Source: Yoonia sp. GPGPB17
Lineage (GTDB): Bacteria; Pseudomonadota; Alphaproteobacteria; Rhodobacterales; Rhodobacteraceae
Length of the DNA stretch: 64,000 bases
Assembly: GCF_037892195.1 (NCBI RefSeq)
Contig: NZ_JATACI010000002.1
Span: 2,232,001 to 2,296,000, forward strand
Direction: 5' to 3'
Part shown: positions 17,879-27,741 of the stretch, piece after piece
Layout of the letters: each line of letters starts with the position of its first letter
Numbering within the stretch: the stretch's first letter is position 1
Translations under genes and position numbers: made by a program
The notes under the pieces: generated by a model
The model's database searches: none
What the model saw: the letters and a program-made list of their open reading frames with translations, nothing else
What the model was told of the DNA's origin: nothing

Positions 17879-20800
17879 TCAATGAAAGTCCCGAGACTTC
17901 GGAATGATCCTGACATCACGTGGATGCCTTTGGACATGGGGCGGGATGGGTTTTTTCACTTCATCTGTATGTGCAAGCGGGACATCCATATGATCATTTG
18001 ACAATCCTAAAAGCGCATCGCTGCGATCCGTCAAACGATGTGCGACAATATGGATGACCTGACTGTCTTTATCCTTTTGCACAACGCCTGAAACGTCGAT
18101 CAATCTCGCGCCCATGATCACTTTTCGAAACGCGACCATGACTTTCGGCCAGACCACGATATTGGCAACCCCTGTTTCATCCTCAAGCGTGATGAAACAC
18201 ACGCCTTTCGCACTGCCCGGTCTCTGCCGGATCAACACAATCCCTGCCAGAGAGATTCGTTGCCCATTACGCATTGGGGCGAGGTCAGCGGCAGGATTAT
18301 AACCTTGCCGTGTCATGCTTTTGCGCAGGAATGACATCGGGTGCGCCTTGAGCGACAGCCGAAGTGTTTGGTAATCTGCCACCACATGTTCGCATATGGG
18401 CATTTGCGGCAAAGGGAATGCCACCTCTGGCCCCTCATCCCGTGTTTCCGCAAAAAGCGGCAAATCGGGTGCGTCGCGCAACGCTCGCGCATCCCAAAGC
18501 GCCTGACGACGGTCAAGGGCTATAGAGCGAAACGCATCTGCCGCAGAGAGTTTCTGCACTGTGCCCGCATCAATCAAACTACGCTCTTTGAGGTCTTGGA
18601 TGTCAATATAAGGCATGTCGCGAGCCATCATAACCCGCGCGGCTTTTTCCTGTGCAACACCATCAACCTGCCGCAGTCCCAAACGCACCGCGAATTGCCC
18701 GTTCCCTAATGGCTCAAGTGTATTATCCCAATCGCTGTAATTGATATCGGCTGGACGCACTTCAACGTCATGTTCCCTTGCATCCCGCACAATCTGGGCG
18801 GGGGCGTAAAACCCCATCGGCTGGGAATTCAGTAACGCCACACAAAACACACCAGGATAATGGCATTTGATCCAGCTTGAAACATAGACCAGATGCGCAA
18901 AGCTCGCTGCATGGCTTTCGGGGAACCCGTAATCACCAAAGCCTTTGATCTGGTTGAAACAGCGATGCGCAAACTCAGGATCATAGCCGCGCTTGATCAT
19001 GCGGCTGACCATTTTGTCTTCAAGTTCGCCAATAGTGCCCTTGGACCTGAATGTAGCCATTGCCTTGCGCAGTTGGTTCGCCTCATCTGGGCTGAACTCT
19101 GCGGCAACCATCGCCAGCTTCATAGCTTGTTCCTGAAAGATGGGCACACCCTTGGTACGAGACAGCACATTGCGCAATTCATCAGGGTCATGCGGCGGCG
19201 CGGGCGATGGGTAATCCTCTGGTTCTAGCCCGTTCCGTCGCCGCAGATAGGGGTGCACCATATCCCCTTGGATCGGGCCAGGGCGCACAATGGCAACCTG
19301 AATGACCAGATCATAAAATTCTCGTGGTTTCAGGCGCGGGAGCATATTCATCTGTGCACGGCTTTCGACCTGAAACACACCGACACTGTCGCCTTTGCAG
19401 AGCATGTCGTAGGTTGCTTCATCACCACCTTTGATATCTGCGAGCGTCAACTTTTCCCCATAATGCGCTTCAATCAGATCAAAGGCTTTACGGATACAGG
19501 TCAGCATCCCCAAGGCCAGCACATCGACCTTGAGGATACGCAATTCATCAATATCGTCCTTGTCCCATTCGATGAATGTGCGATCCGGCATTGCGCCGTT
19601 GCCAATTGGCACGGTCTCGATCAGTTTCTTTTCTGTCAGGATGAACCCGCCAACATGCTGCCCAAGATGTCGTGGCATGCCAATCATCTGGTCAGCCAGT
19701 TTGATCGTGCGCGCCATCAGTGGGTCTTTAAGATCAATACCCGCTTCTTCGGCCTCTTTCATCCCGACGGTGCGCCCCCATGACCCCCAGATTGTCTTGG
19801 CGAGGGCGGCAGTTACATCCTCAGATAATCCCATGACCTTGCCAACCTCACGTACGGCCATACGCGGGCGGTAATGGATGACAGTTGCACAAAGCGCGGC
19901 CCGGTCGCGCCCATACTTCTCGTAAATATGCTGGATGACTTCTTCACGCCGTTCATGTTCGAAATCGACATCAATATCCGGCGGCTCTTTGCGTTCTTCA
20001 CTGATGAAGCGCTCAAACAACAGATCGTTCTTATCAGGATCAACCGCCGTAATTCCCAGCACATAGCAAACCGCAGAATTGGCCGCTGACCCGCGCCCCT
20101 GACACAAGATTGGCGGTTTGGATTCATAGCGCGCGTAATTCACAACCTGCTGGATCGTTAAAAAGTACTGGGCGATATCCAGCTTCCCAATCAGTGCAAG
20201 TTCTCTGTTAAGAGTGACTTTTAGTGTTTCTGGCACACCATTTGGATATCGCTGTGCGGCCCCTTGCCATGTCAGTTCTTCCAGATAACCTTGCGGCGTG
20301 CGCCCCTCTGGCACTGTTTCTTTGGGATATTCATAGGCCAGTTCTGTCAAAGTAAATTGACAGGCATCCGCTATGTCACGGGTGGCCTTGATCGCATGGG
20401 GCCATTCGGCAAAAAGTTGTGCCATTTGAGTGGGGGATTTCAAATGACGTTCCGCATTAGCATCCAGCAAAAACCCAGCTTTTTGAATGGTTGTCTTGTG
20501 TAAGATGCAAGTCATCACATCCTGTAATGGCCGACGCTCCGGCGCATGGTAATGGACATCATTGGTCGCAAGGATGGACATGCCATGTGTCTTGGCAAGA
20601 TTGTCGAGCCTGTTGATGCGCGCACGATCATCCCCACGATAAAGATAACTGGCTGCAATATGTTTAAGTGTTGGGAGTGCGTTTTTTAGGCGATGTAATC
20701 CAGATGCAAAGCTGTCTACATCGACACGTGGAACGACAATTAACTGTACACCATCACTGTATCGCGCAAGATCATCTAATGTGATGTGGCAGGTGCCCTT

Positions 20801-21187
20801 GTCCTGCCATGCCCCGTCAAGGTTCTGCATTTTTCCTTTAGAGAGCAATGTACATAACCGCCCATAGGCAGCGCGATCGCATGGGTAAGCCAGAAATTCT
20901 TCACCAGAGACGAGTTGCAGGCGACACCCAATGACAGGGACTATCTGCGCTTTGCTCGCTTCGGCATGTAATCGTACAACCCCGGCCATTGTATTGAGGT
21001 CCGCACAGCCAAGCTTGTCATATCCAAGCCTATTGGCTGTCGTTGCAAGGTCCACGGCATCAGAGGCACCACGCAGAAAAGAAAAACACGTGGTCACACC
21101 CAGCTCGACAAAAGCTGCCTTTGGGTTCCTGCGAAACCCGTCATCTTCAATCGTGCGGCGCGGGCGTTGATTGTCCATCTCAGGCAT
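17879..21187 (-). CDS. dnaE2: Error-prone DNA polymerase III alpha subunit DnaE2
   Basis: A 1102-residue C-family polymerase of the DnaE2 type, which extends past DNA lesions during SOS mutagenesis. It begins with a PHP domain (FVELGVTTCFSFLRGASD). The palm has the catalytic pattern CQGRGSAANSAVCYVLGIT and PPDIDVDFEHERREEVIQ. Further on are DYGFPESHAASFAHLVYVSSW and a C-terminal OB-fold region ending in HPRDVRIIPKSRDFH, which is the usual DnaE2 end. It follows imuA and imuB on the same strand, with its ATG 82 bases past the restored imuB stop. It works with ImuA and ImuB rather than with the replicative clamp-loader set. Confidence 0.95.
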   Translation of the reverse strand: MPEMDNQRPRRTIEDDGFRRNPKAAFVELGVTTCFSFLRGASDAVDLATTANRLGYDKLGCADLNTMAGVVRLHAEASKAQIVPVIGCRLQLVSGEEFLAYPCDRAAYGRLCTLLSKGKMQNLDGAWQDKGTCHITLDDLARYSDGVQLIVVPRVDVDSFASGLHRLKNALPTLKHIAASYLYRGDDRARINRLDNLAKTHGMSILATNDVHYHAPERRPLQDVMTCILHKTTIQKAGFLLDANAERHLKSPTQMAQLFAEWPHAIKATRDIADACQFTLTELAYEYPKETVPEGRTPQGYLEELTWQGAAQRYPNGVPETLKVTLNRELALIGKLDIAQYFLTIQQVVNYARYESKPPILCQGRGSAANSAVCYVLGITAVDPDKNDLLFERFISEERKEPPDIDVDFEHERREEVIQHIYEKYGRDRAALCATVIHYRPRMAVREVGKVMGLSEDVTAALAKTIWGSWGRTVGMKEAEEAGIDLKDPLMARTIKLADQMIGMPRHLGQHVGGFILTEKKLIETVPIGNGAMPDRTFIEWDKDDIDELRILKVDVLALGMLTCIRKAFDLIEAHYGEKLTLADIKGGDEATYDMLCKGDSVGVFQVESRAQMNMLPRLKPREFYDLVIQVAIVRPGPIQGDMVHPYLRRRNGLEPEDYPSPAPPHDPDELRNVLSRTKGVPIFQEQAMKLAMVAAEFSPDEANQLRKAMATFRSKGTIGELEDKMVSRMIKRGYDPEFAHRCFNQIKGFGDYGFPESHAASFAHLVYVSSWIKCHYPGVFCVALLNSQPMGFYAPAQIVRDAREHDVEVRPADINYSDWDNTLEPLGNGQFAVRLGLRQVDGVAQEKAARVMMARDMPYIDIQDLKERSLIDAGTVQKLSAADAFRSIALDRRQALWDARALRDAPDLPLFAETRDEGPEVAFPLPQMPICEHVVADYQTLRLSLKAHPMSFLRKSMTRQGYNPAADLAPMRNGQRISLAGIVLIRQRPGSAKGVCFITLEDETGVANIVVWPKVMVAFRKVIMGARLIDVSGVVQKDKDSQVIHIVAHRLTDRSDALLGLSNDHMDVPLAHTDEVKKPIPPHVQRHPRDVRIIPKSRDFH

Positions 21188-21268
21188 ATGATGAAATCCC
21201 TATCATCTTGCCCCGAAAGCGCGCGCTGGAAAGATCCCAAACGCGCCGTATGTATTGCCGCCAAATCA

Positions 21269-22803
21269 TCATGCAAAACACCCGTGCACAAACCAGCGCG
21301 GGTCACCGCCACGGCCATCCTCATGCAGCCCTTCGCGATACATCCAGATGCGATGACCGGACTGGTTCTCGACCTTAAAGTAGTCTCGCAGCCGGGTACT
21401 GGGGCGATCATGCCACCATTCAGGCGCAATACGTTCTGGTCCCGCATATCTGGCCACGCGATGTGTTTGCTTAGGCGCCAGACAAATTGTGCAGGTGGCC
21501 CTTCTGGTACAGCATAAAGCACACGGACTTCCTCAGGGTTTGCAAACAGGCGCAGCGGGCGCTCTTGGCCCGTTGCAACACCCATCTCGACATCGCCACT
21601 GAGGGCATAAAGCCTTCGTTCGGCCCGTTCCGGTACATGGCTTTCATACAAAACAGGGCGCGTGACAGCATGTGTCCCAAATTTTGCGCTGAGCCGATCC
21701 ACTAATCGGTTCAGGTGCACCCCATCATCTGTTCCACCATCCAAGCGATTTTGGCGTGTCTGCATCTCTTCAACATCGCCTGCATTCAATATGATGAGGT
21801 CAAACCCAAAACCCGGATTGATGCGTTCAACCTTATCCCGGAAAAGACTGTGCAAGTGTATCGGATCACGGGTGATGGCCGCCGTCGCCACGCTGACCTC
21901 GCTCACATCACCATCGGTGCGATAGACCGCCAAATGCAGGCGGCGACAGCCATAACCTGCCTCTTGTAGCTTATCGCAAAGCTCTGTGCATAGTTCTGGC
22001 AGATAGGGGGTTGGGTCAAAAATAGGTTCGGCCAAGCGGCTTTGCACATGAAACCGGGGTTTGGCATCCACGCTTGCAACTGGTTCGGCCAGTTTACCCA
22101 AAGCCTGATCAAGTCGCATGAGCGGATTGCTTGTCAGGGGCGCTTTGACAAAGCGGCGAGTGAGCGACAAGCGCGGTACACCCATAAGCACACCAATGGT
22201 CTTGAGCCCTAAACGACGTAAGAGAAGGACAGTCTCAGGCTGCAAGCGAAGTGCAGTTACAGGCAAGGGTCCTAGTTTATGACAAACGTCATCCGCCTCA
22301 CAAATAGAGCGGACCGCGTCGAAACGGGCCAAAGCCCATGCCGCACCCCATGTGGGTGCGACCGCCAGTTGTGCGCTAAGACCCAAGCGTGACAGTTGCG
22401 TTTCCATCTCAACCAACATGGCGGCCTCACCACCAAGCAAATGGTCCGATCCCGTTGTGTCGAGGATCAGGCCATCCGCGCCATCCCGCACAGTCCAGGG
22501 ACACCAGCGGCGCGCCCAAAGCACCAAACGGTCCAAGGCGGTGCGATCCCCTGCCAGATCAGCATATTCAATCTGCAATTCAGGACAGATTGCACGCATA
22601 TCAGAAACCCGGGCGTCCAGATTGATCCCCTGCAAACGGGCGGCGCGGTTGGCAGCATGGATCACAGGGCCATGGTGGCCTTCACTGACCAGTGCGATTG
22701 GGACATCATCCGGCGGCGCGTTGCCCTGTCGCTCCATCACGCGCTGCCACCTCTCCATCGCGAAATGGGGCAGCGAGATTGAAACGATCCGCCGTTCCAT
22801 CAT
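21269..22803 (-). pseudogene. imuB: DNA polymerase Y-family protein ImuB, frameshifted near the 3' end
   Basis: ImuB is a catalytically inactive Y-family polymerase homologue that links ImuA and DnaE2 to the sliding clamp in the mutasome. The frame runs from MMERRIVSISLPHFAMERW through the palm and finger regions to FVWRL. At 21469-21475 the coding strand reads CCTAAGC and the frame is lost. The rest, RVARYAGPERIAPEWW to WFVHGCFA, continues in another frame and is the normal ImuB C-terminus. Replacing TAAG by GG gives WRRQTHRVARYAGPERIA, a good family match, for about 510 residues. I start at the ATG at 22803; the open frame extends to 22872. The 5' end overlaps imuA by about 98 bases. Confidence 0.88.
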
Positions 22804-23386
22804 AACTGGCGACCCATGTTCCCGGCGAACGATTGCGCGACCGGAACAACGTGACCTGCCAGCGTGGCGCACCTGGGGCGTGTATATCTTGCGGATGTGG
22901 GGCAGATGGTAGCGACTTCACACGCCATCTGTCTCGCGCCGCACTGAGGTCGGCAGAGGCCGCACGGCGGATCAACCAACACGGCATCCTGGCCGCCTCC
23001 GCCCGCATGGATAACCGTTTGGTCGCAGTGAAATCCAACGCTGGCGGGTCGCCCCAGATCTCGCCCATAACGGCGGTCAGACTGTGACAGCGCAACCCTT
23101 CCTCTATCGCAAATAATGCATCGGCAGCGCGGCTGACAGTCACCTGAATAATCGGGCGTTTTATGCCAATTCCCGGCAGATATGGCGCACCTGTTTCCTT
23201 GCGCGAAAGATGATCCTGCACCCACAAGATAGGTGCGACCTTGCGCGGGAGACTGGCGAGTACAAAGCCCATAACCCCGGCATCGGTGACGACATCGGCA
23301 AAAACCTCTGACGAAAATGACTGTTGGGTTTGGTCGGACTTGCGACATTGATCTACCAAACGCTTTTGGGTTTTCAATGATCCCAT
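22706..23386 (-). CDS. imuA: RecA-like mutasome protein ImuA
   Basis: A 226-residue ImuA/SulA-type RecA-like protein, the first gene of the imuA-imuB-dnaE2 SOS cassette. Supporting features are the Rhodobacterales-type core VMGFVLASLPRKVAPILWVQD, the switch to RLSMRAEAARMPCWLIRRAASAD near the ATPase-like region, and the WQVTLFRSRNRSPGTWVASYDGTADRF end. ImuA is needed for damage-induced mutagenesis by its partners, and it lacks a strict Walker A motif here. The 3' end overlaps the imuB start. A GTTC-N7-GTTC LexA box lies 26-40 bases upstream of its ATG. Confidence 0.88.
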   Translation of the reverse strand: MGSLKTQKRLVDQCRKSDQTQQSFSSEVFADVVTDAGVMGFVLASLPRKVAPILWVQDHLSRKETGAPYLPGIGIKRPIIQVTVSRAADALFAIEEGLRCHSLTAVMGEIWGDPPALDFTATKRLSMRAEAARMPCWLIRRAASADLSAARDRWRVKSLPSAPHPQDIHAPGAPRWQVTLFRSRNRSPGTWVASYDGTADRFNLAAPFRDGEVAARDGATGQRAAG

Positions 23387-23411
23387 CTAAGACATACCGA
23401 ATCTGCATAAT

Positions 23412-23426
23412 GTTCACTATTTGTTC
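23412..23426 (-). promoter_or_regulatory. LexA (SOS) box of the imuA-imuB-dnaE2 cassette
   Basis: GTTC, seven bases, GTTC (reverse GAAC-N7-GAAC) is the direct-repeat LexA operator of alphaproteobacteria. It lies 26-40 bases upstream of the imuA start, where it would block the promoter. This predicts derepression of the whole cassette on DNA damage. Confidence 0.85.
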
Positions 23427-23759
23427 TTATATCAAAATATACAAGATGCCGTCAAAGGTTGATTATGGGCGCTGCAACGGTTCGTTAGGAATGCATCGCG
23501 CAATATGCAGCCTACCGCCTAGCTTGAATCCAGCTTGTGAAAACGTCATTAGCCTTGACAACTACACGATGCCAAAACGCACACTGCATCGTAACAGCCG
23601 AGCCCGCGACCGACCCCTTCATAGCACAGTGTGGCCTTGTCAGTTGAAACGCTCACAGCCGCGTTTCGCACCAATTGCGTGAATCCCTATACTTGGCAAC
23701 GTTCTAGCAATTGTTCTTTGCGATATCCCGATGATCTTTGGGCGGCTATAGAGTACAAA
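23427..23759. other. Intergenic stretch, no recognisable gene
   Basis: The 333 bases between the SOS operator and the end of the TetR gene contain the imuA promoter region and otherwise no convincing coding frame, repeat or terminator. Confidence 0.5.
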
Positions 23760-24329
23760 TCATGTATTTAGCAGCGCCAAGGTCGCCGCCCTGATTGTGC
23801 GCAGGCGTGACCGCAATTGTTCTATGTCTTTTACCCCATACTTTGCATTCAAGCTGGTTGCGTAGAAGAAGTCGGCAATTTCGTCGTGCCCTTTTGTAGC
23901 GTCGGTCCGTTCAGGTCCATCGGTGTTCAGCATTTGGGTGATCGCGTTGCGCCACTGCAGGTCAAGGGTTGTCATCTCCTCGGATGCGGCCTTGTGCATG
24001 CCGTCCATAAGCTCAGCCCAGTCTGGAGCTGCATGGATCGCTTCGAACCATTTGAGCGGACCGAACGTCTGGAACGCGCTCAGTTTCTCCTCAAGGGTCG
24101 TCGCGTCGGCCCACTCGTTCATGACAGCGGCATAGGTTTCTTCACCGGCTTGTCGCACCACGGCGCGCAGGATTTCCTCCTTGCCCGGAAATGCGTTATA
24201 GACGGTTTGTCGCGCGACACCCGCTTCCGCAGCAATATCGCCCATCGTCGTCTTGGAATAGCCGTAGCGGGCGAACATGTTTGTCGCCGCAGTAATGATC
24301 ATGTGGTTCTTATTGGTCATGAATTCCAT
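23760..24329 (-). CDS. TetR/AcrR-family transcriptional regulator
   Basis: A 189-residue TetR-type repressor. The N-terminal HTH is clear: IITAATNMFARYGYSKTTMGDIAAEAGVARQTVYNAFPGKEEIL, in the standard place at about residues 10-55. The C-terminal ligand domain is unassigned. I start at MEFMTNK; the open frame extends to 24386 but would overlap the divergent promoter. It is divergent from the molybdenum hydroxylase genes, with only about 70 bases between starts, so it most likely represses them and itself. The inducing ligand may be the hydroxylase substrate, which is inference. Confidence 0.9.
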   Translation of the reverse strand: MEFMTNKNHMIITAATNMFARYGYSKTTMGDIAAEAGVARQTVYNAFPGKEEILRAVVRQAGEETYAAVMNEWADATTLEEKLSAFQTFGPLKWFEAIHAAPDWAELMDGMHKAASEEMTTLDLQWRNAITQMLNTDGPERTDATKGHDEIADFFYATSLNAKYGVKDIEQLRSRLRTIRAATLALLNT

Positions 24330-24401
24330 TTGACATATCAGCGAAAATATATCAATTAGACTTAAAGTGACTAATTGTCCAATCAACAGAGGAACAGACA
24401 G

Positions 24402-24863
24402 ATGCGACTACTGGTGAACGGTGAGGAACGTGAAGTCGATGTCGAAGATGACATGCCCCTGTTGTGGGTGCTTCGCGACGAATTGGGGCTGACCGGCACA
24501 AAGTATGGTTGCGGAGTTGCCCAATGCGGTGCCTGTACTGTCCATATGGATGGCGTTGCCGTACGCAGTTGTCAGGTCGCAGCAGCAACAGCTGAAGGCG
24601 CAGATGTCGTGACGATCGAAGGGTTGAGCGCGCCCGACGCCTTGCATGCGGTGCAGGAGGCATGGGTCGAACATCAAGTCGCACAGTGCGGTTACTGCCA
24701 GTCAGGCCAAATCATGCAAGCGGCCTCCCTGCTCGAAAACAACCCGGAGCCGACAGACGATGACATCGACATCGTCATGGGCGGCAACCTATGCCGTTGC
24801 GGCACCTATCCACGTATCCGGGCCGCTGTGAAGACGGCCGCAACCAAACTGCAGGAGGCGTGA
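24402..24863 (+). CDS. [2Fe-2S] subunit of a molybdenum hydroxylase (IorA-like)
   Basis: A 153-residue electron-transfer subunit of a xanthine-oxidase-family enzyme, most like isoquinoline 1-oxidoreductase alpha. The plant-type [2Fe-2S] ligands are C37, C42, C45 and C57. The second cluster uses C96, C99, C131 and C133 (CGYCQSGQ and NLCRCGTY). It passes electrons from the molybdenum site to an acceptor; since no FAD subunit gene is present, the downstream cytochrome c is the likely acceptor. The ATG at 24402 follows AGAGGA. The molybdopterin subunit gene begins three bases after its stop. Confidence 0.92.
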   Translation: MRLLVNGEEREVDVEDDMPLLWVLRDELGLTGTKYGCGVAQCGACTVHMDGVAVRSCQVAAATAEGADVVTIEGLSAPDALHAVQEAWVEHQVAQCGYCQSGQIMQAASLLENNPEPTDDDIDIVMGGNLCRCGTYPRIRAAVKTAATKLQEA

Positions 24864-24866
24864 TCC

Positions 24867-27107
24867 ATGGGACGTTTAAAAACAATTGGTAAGCGTTCGT
24901 TTCTGATTGGTTCGGCTACGGTTCTCGGCGGTGTGGCCTTTGGCACCTTCATGGCGGCGCGTCCTCACGCCAATCCACTGAAGGTAGGATTGGGTGAAGG
25001 AGAGGCCGCATTTAACCCCTTTGTCAAACTGACGTCTGACGGGATTACGCTCATCGTCCCGCATGCTGACATCGGTCAAGGCGTGCAGTCTTCGCAGGCA
25101 GCCCTCATAGCCGAAGAGCTGGATATCGACGTTGAACAGGCCACGCTTAGCTTTGGTGAACCCAATGCGGCCTACTACAACACCGCATTTGCCGAAGAAG
25201 GCGTCCCTTTCATGTCGTTTGACGACGGCTCAGTAGCAGAGACGATGCGCGGCGTCATGGGTGGCGTGGTTAAACTGCTGGGTATTCAGGGTACAGGTGG
25301 CTCGACCTCGATGCCCGACCAATACGAGAAGCTCCGCATGGCGGGTGCTGTCGCGCGCGAAACGATCAAAGCTGCCGCAAGCCAGCGCACGGGTATACCC
25401 GTAGCGCAGCTCAAGACCGCAAAAGGTGAAGTCGTCCTGCCCGACGGGGCGACAATTGCCTACACGGATCTAGCGGCTGATGCCGCTGAGATTTCGGCAG
25501 TGACCAAAGTCGCGCTACGCGACCCTTCGACATGGGTGAAAGTCGGCAAGCCGATGATGCGGACCGACACGTTTGCCAAATCCACCGGCACGCAGATCTT
25601 TGGCATCGATATCACATTTGAGGGGATGGTTCATGCCTCCGTCCGGATCAATCCGCGCAAAGGCGGTCCTATACAAAGTTACAGTGCAACAGAAGCCGAA
25701 ACCATGCGCGGCGTGCGGGCCATTGTACCTGTGACTAACGGCGTTGCGGTGATTGCGGATAATACGTGGCGGGCCATCCAGGCGGTCAACGCGATCGAGG
25801 TTGATTGGGGAGAAGCCCCCTACCCGGCCGAAATGGACGGCCATTGGAAGGAAGTCGCGGCCAGTTTTGTTGCGGACCGACTTGATCAGGAATGGCGCGC
25901 CGATGGGGATGTTGATGCGGCGCTCGCAGACGCTGAAACCATCACCATCGAAAACCGCGCACCCTATGTCGCACACCAGCCATTGGAACCGCTCAATGCA
26001 ATTGTACTGGTTTCTGACGACAGCGTCGAAGTGTGGACGGGCCATCAGATGCCCCGGTTTGTCCAGCAACAGGTTGCGGGCGTCGCGGGTGTTGACCCGG
26101 AGAAAGTCATATTCCACAACCAGTTCTCTGGCGGAAGTTTCGGGCACCGGCTGGAGTTTGAGCACATCAAACAGGCGACCGAAGTCGCCATGACAATACC
26201 TGGCACACCGGTCAAGCTGACCTACAGCCGTGAAGAGGATTTCTTACAGGACTTCCCGCGCCAAATCGCGATGTCACGGGCGCAGGGTGTTGTCAAAAAC
26301 GGTCAGGTCACAGCGCTTTCACTCGATATCGCATCTCCTTCCGTTATCGGATCGCAGGGTGCTCGATTAGGGCAATCTGTGCCTGGACCGGATATGCAGA
26401 TCGTCGCGGGCGCATGGAACATGCCTTATGACATCCCCGATCTAAGGGTGCGTGGCTACCGGGTGCCAGAACTGGCACCGGTCAGTTCCTGGCGGTCAGT
26501 TGGCGCCAGCCATGCCGGGTTCTTTGCCGAAAACACGCTGGACGAGCTGATCCGCGCGGCAGGCGCTGATCCGATGGAAGAACGTCTGCGACTCGTGAAC
26601 CATGCGGTCCATCGTGCAGTGCTCGAAGCTGTGGCAGAGATGTCGGATTGGGGCAAAGACCTTGGTCCGAACAGGGGGCGTGGTCTGGCACTAGTCGAAA
26701 GCTTTGGTGTGCCCACAGCAGAGGTCATTGATGTGTCCATGACCGACTATGGCATCAAAATCGACAATGTCTATGTCGTTGCTGATGTGGGCAAAGTCAT
26801 CGACCCAATCAACTTTGAAAACCAGGTGCAAGGCGGTGTCGTCTGGGCGCTGGGACATGCGATCAACTCGGAAATCACTTATTCCGACGGCATGGCAGAG
26901 CAGACGAACTATCACGCCGCCGAGGGTATGAGGATATTCCAAACGCCAGAGATCGAGGTGCTGGGCCTTGAAAACGCCGCGAAAATCCGAGGCATTGGCG
27001 AACCACCGGTGCCGCCAGCGGCAGCAGCCCTTGCCAGCGCGATCTATGACCTGACCGGGGTACGTCTGCGCGAGATGCCGTTCAACAAATTCGTCGATTT
27101 TGTATAG
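24867..27107 (+). CDS. Molybdopterin-binding subunit of aldehyde oxidase/isoquinoline 1-oxidoreductase type
   Basis: A 746-residue large subunit of the xanthine dehydrogenase family, of the periplasm-exported IorB/Ald type. The N-terminus (KRSFLIGSATVLGGVAFG) looks like a signal or anchor, and a TAT-like route is expected because cofactor-loaded partners are exported folded. Family motifs include VPHADIGQGVQSSQAALIAEEL, FGHRLEFEHIKQAT, and RSVGASHAGFFAENTLDEL. The C-terminus has KIRGIGEPPVPPAAAALASAIYDLTG, with the conserved glutamate in GIGEPP as catalytic base. It hydroxylates an aldehyde or N-heteroaromatic; which one is not readable. Confidence 0.92.
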   Translation: MGRLKTIGKRSFLIGSATVLGGVAFGTFMAARPHANPLKVGLGEGEAAFNPFVKLTSDGITLIVPHADIGQGVQSSQAALIAEELDIDVEQATLSFGEPNAAYYNTAFAEEGVPFMSFDDGSVAETMRGVMGGVVKLLGIQGTGGSTSMPDQYEKLRMAGAVARETIKAAASQRTGIPVAQLKTAKGEVVLPDGATIAYTDLAADAAEISAVTKVALRDPSTWVKVGKPMMRTDTFAKSTGTQIFGIDITFEGMVHASVRINPRKGGPIQSYSATEAETMRGVRAIVPVTNGVAVIADNTWRAIQAVNAIEVDWGEAPYPAEMDGHWKEVAASFVADRLDQEWRADGDVDAALADAETITIENRAPYVAHQPLEPLNAIVLVSDDSVEVWTGHQMPRFVQQQVAGVAGVDPEKVIFHNQFSGGSFGHRLEFEHIKQATEVAMTIPGTPVKLTYSREEDFLQDFPRQIAMSRAQGVVKNGQVTALSLDIASPSVIGSQGARLGQSVPGPDMQIVAGAWNMPYDIPDLRVRGYRVPELAPVSSWRSVGASHAGFFAENTLDELIRAAGADPMEERLRLVNHAVHRAVLEAVAEMSDWGKDLGPNRGRGLALVESFGVPTAEVIDVSMTDYGIKIDNVYVVADVGKVIDPINFENQVQGGVVWALGHAINSEITYSDGMAEQTNYHAAEGMRIFQTPEIEVLGLENAAKIRGIGEPPVPPAAAALASAIYDLTGVRLREMPFNKFVDFV

Positions 27108-27118
27108 GTGTGAAGGGT

Positions 27119-27733
27119 ATGAAGAGAGTCCTCGGAGCGCTATGCGTAACGGTCGTCGCATTCGCGGCCTTTGCGGAAGGTGAAAACGTCATCATTGCAC
27201 CCCCCGAAGAAGGGTCTGTCAGCCGTCAGGCTGGCCTGGAAGCCTGGTCCCGTGTTTACGAAGTAACGTCGCACCCACGCTGCGCCAATTGCCACGTGGG
27301 AGCGGACAACATTCCGATGTGGTCGGGGCCCAGCTACGGAGAGGCCCGCCCGCATGGCATGAACATCAATGCAGGCGACAGTCGCATTGGCATGGAATAC
27401 GTGCAATGCAGTGCGTGTCATGCCTATCGCGAAGCGAGCAACGATATTCCACATGCCGCCCCACAGGTTGCGATGAACTGGCAATTGGCTCCGGTCGAAG
27501 CGGAATGGTTTGGCAAATCATCGGTTGAGATCTGCAATCAGCTGCGCGATCCTGAACGCAATGGCGGACGCGATTTCCGCGAGATCGCAAGCCATCTTGA
27601 CCACGATCTTATCCTGCATTGGGCGTGGAGCCCAGGTGGTACACGCGAACCAGCACCCTATAGCCTCCAAGAGCACGTCAACGATATCCTCGCATGGGGC
27701 GTTGCGGGCTACCCATGTGCTAACGATCAATGA
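27119..27733 (+). CDS. Di-haem cytochrome c-type protein of the Mo-hydroxylase operon
   Basis: A roughly 204-residue periplasmic protein with a signal peptide ending near AAFAEG and two CxxCH haem-attachment motifs: CANCH at 55-59 and CSACH at 97-101. Distal histidines are available in HPRC, RPHGMN and HLDHDLILHWAW. It resembles proteins annotated as isoquinoline 1-oxidoreductase-associated subunits. Placed directly after the molybdenum subunit, it probably takes electrons from the [2Fe-2S] subunit to the respiratory chain. A GTG at 27110 is an alternative start. Confidence 0.85.
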   Translation: MKRVLGALCVTVVAFAAFAEGENVIIAPPEEGSVSRQAGLEAWSRVYEVTSHPRCANCHVGADNIPMWSGPSYGEARPHGMNINAGDSRIGMEYVQCSACHAYREASNDIPHAAPQVAMNWQLAPVEAEWFGKSSVEICNQLRDPERNGGRDFREIASHLDHDLILHWAWSPGGTREPAPYSLQEHVNDILAWGVAGYPCANDQ

Positions 27734-27741
27734 GGTCCGAT

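Noticed and set aside
22800..23417. Alternative frame overlapping imuA
   Set aside because: Very cysteine- and arginine-rich; the imuA frame has the family motifs and a LexA box at the right distance.
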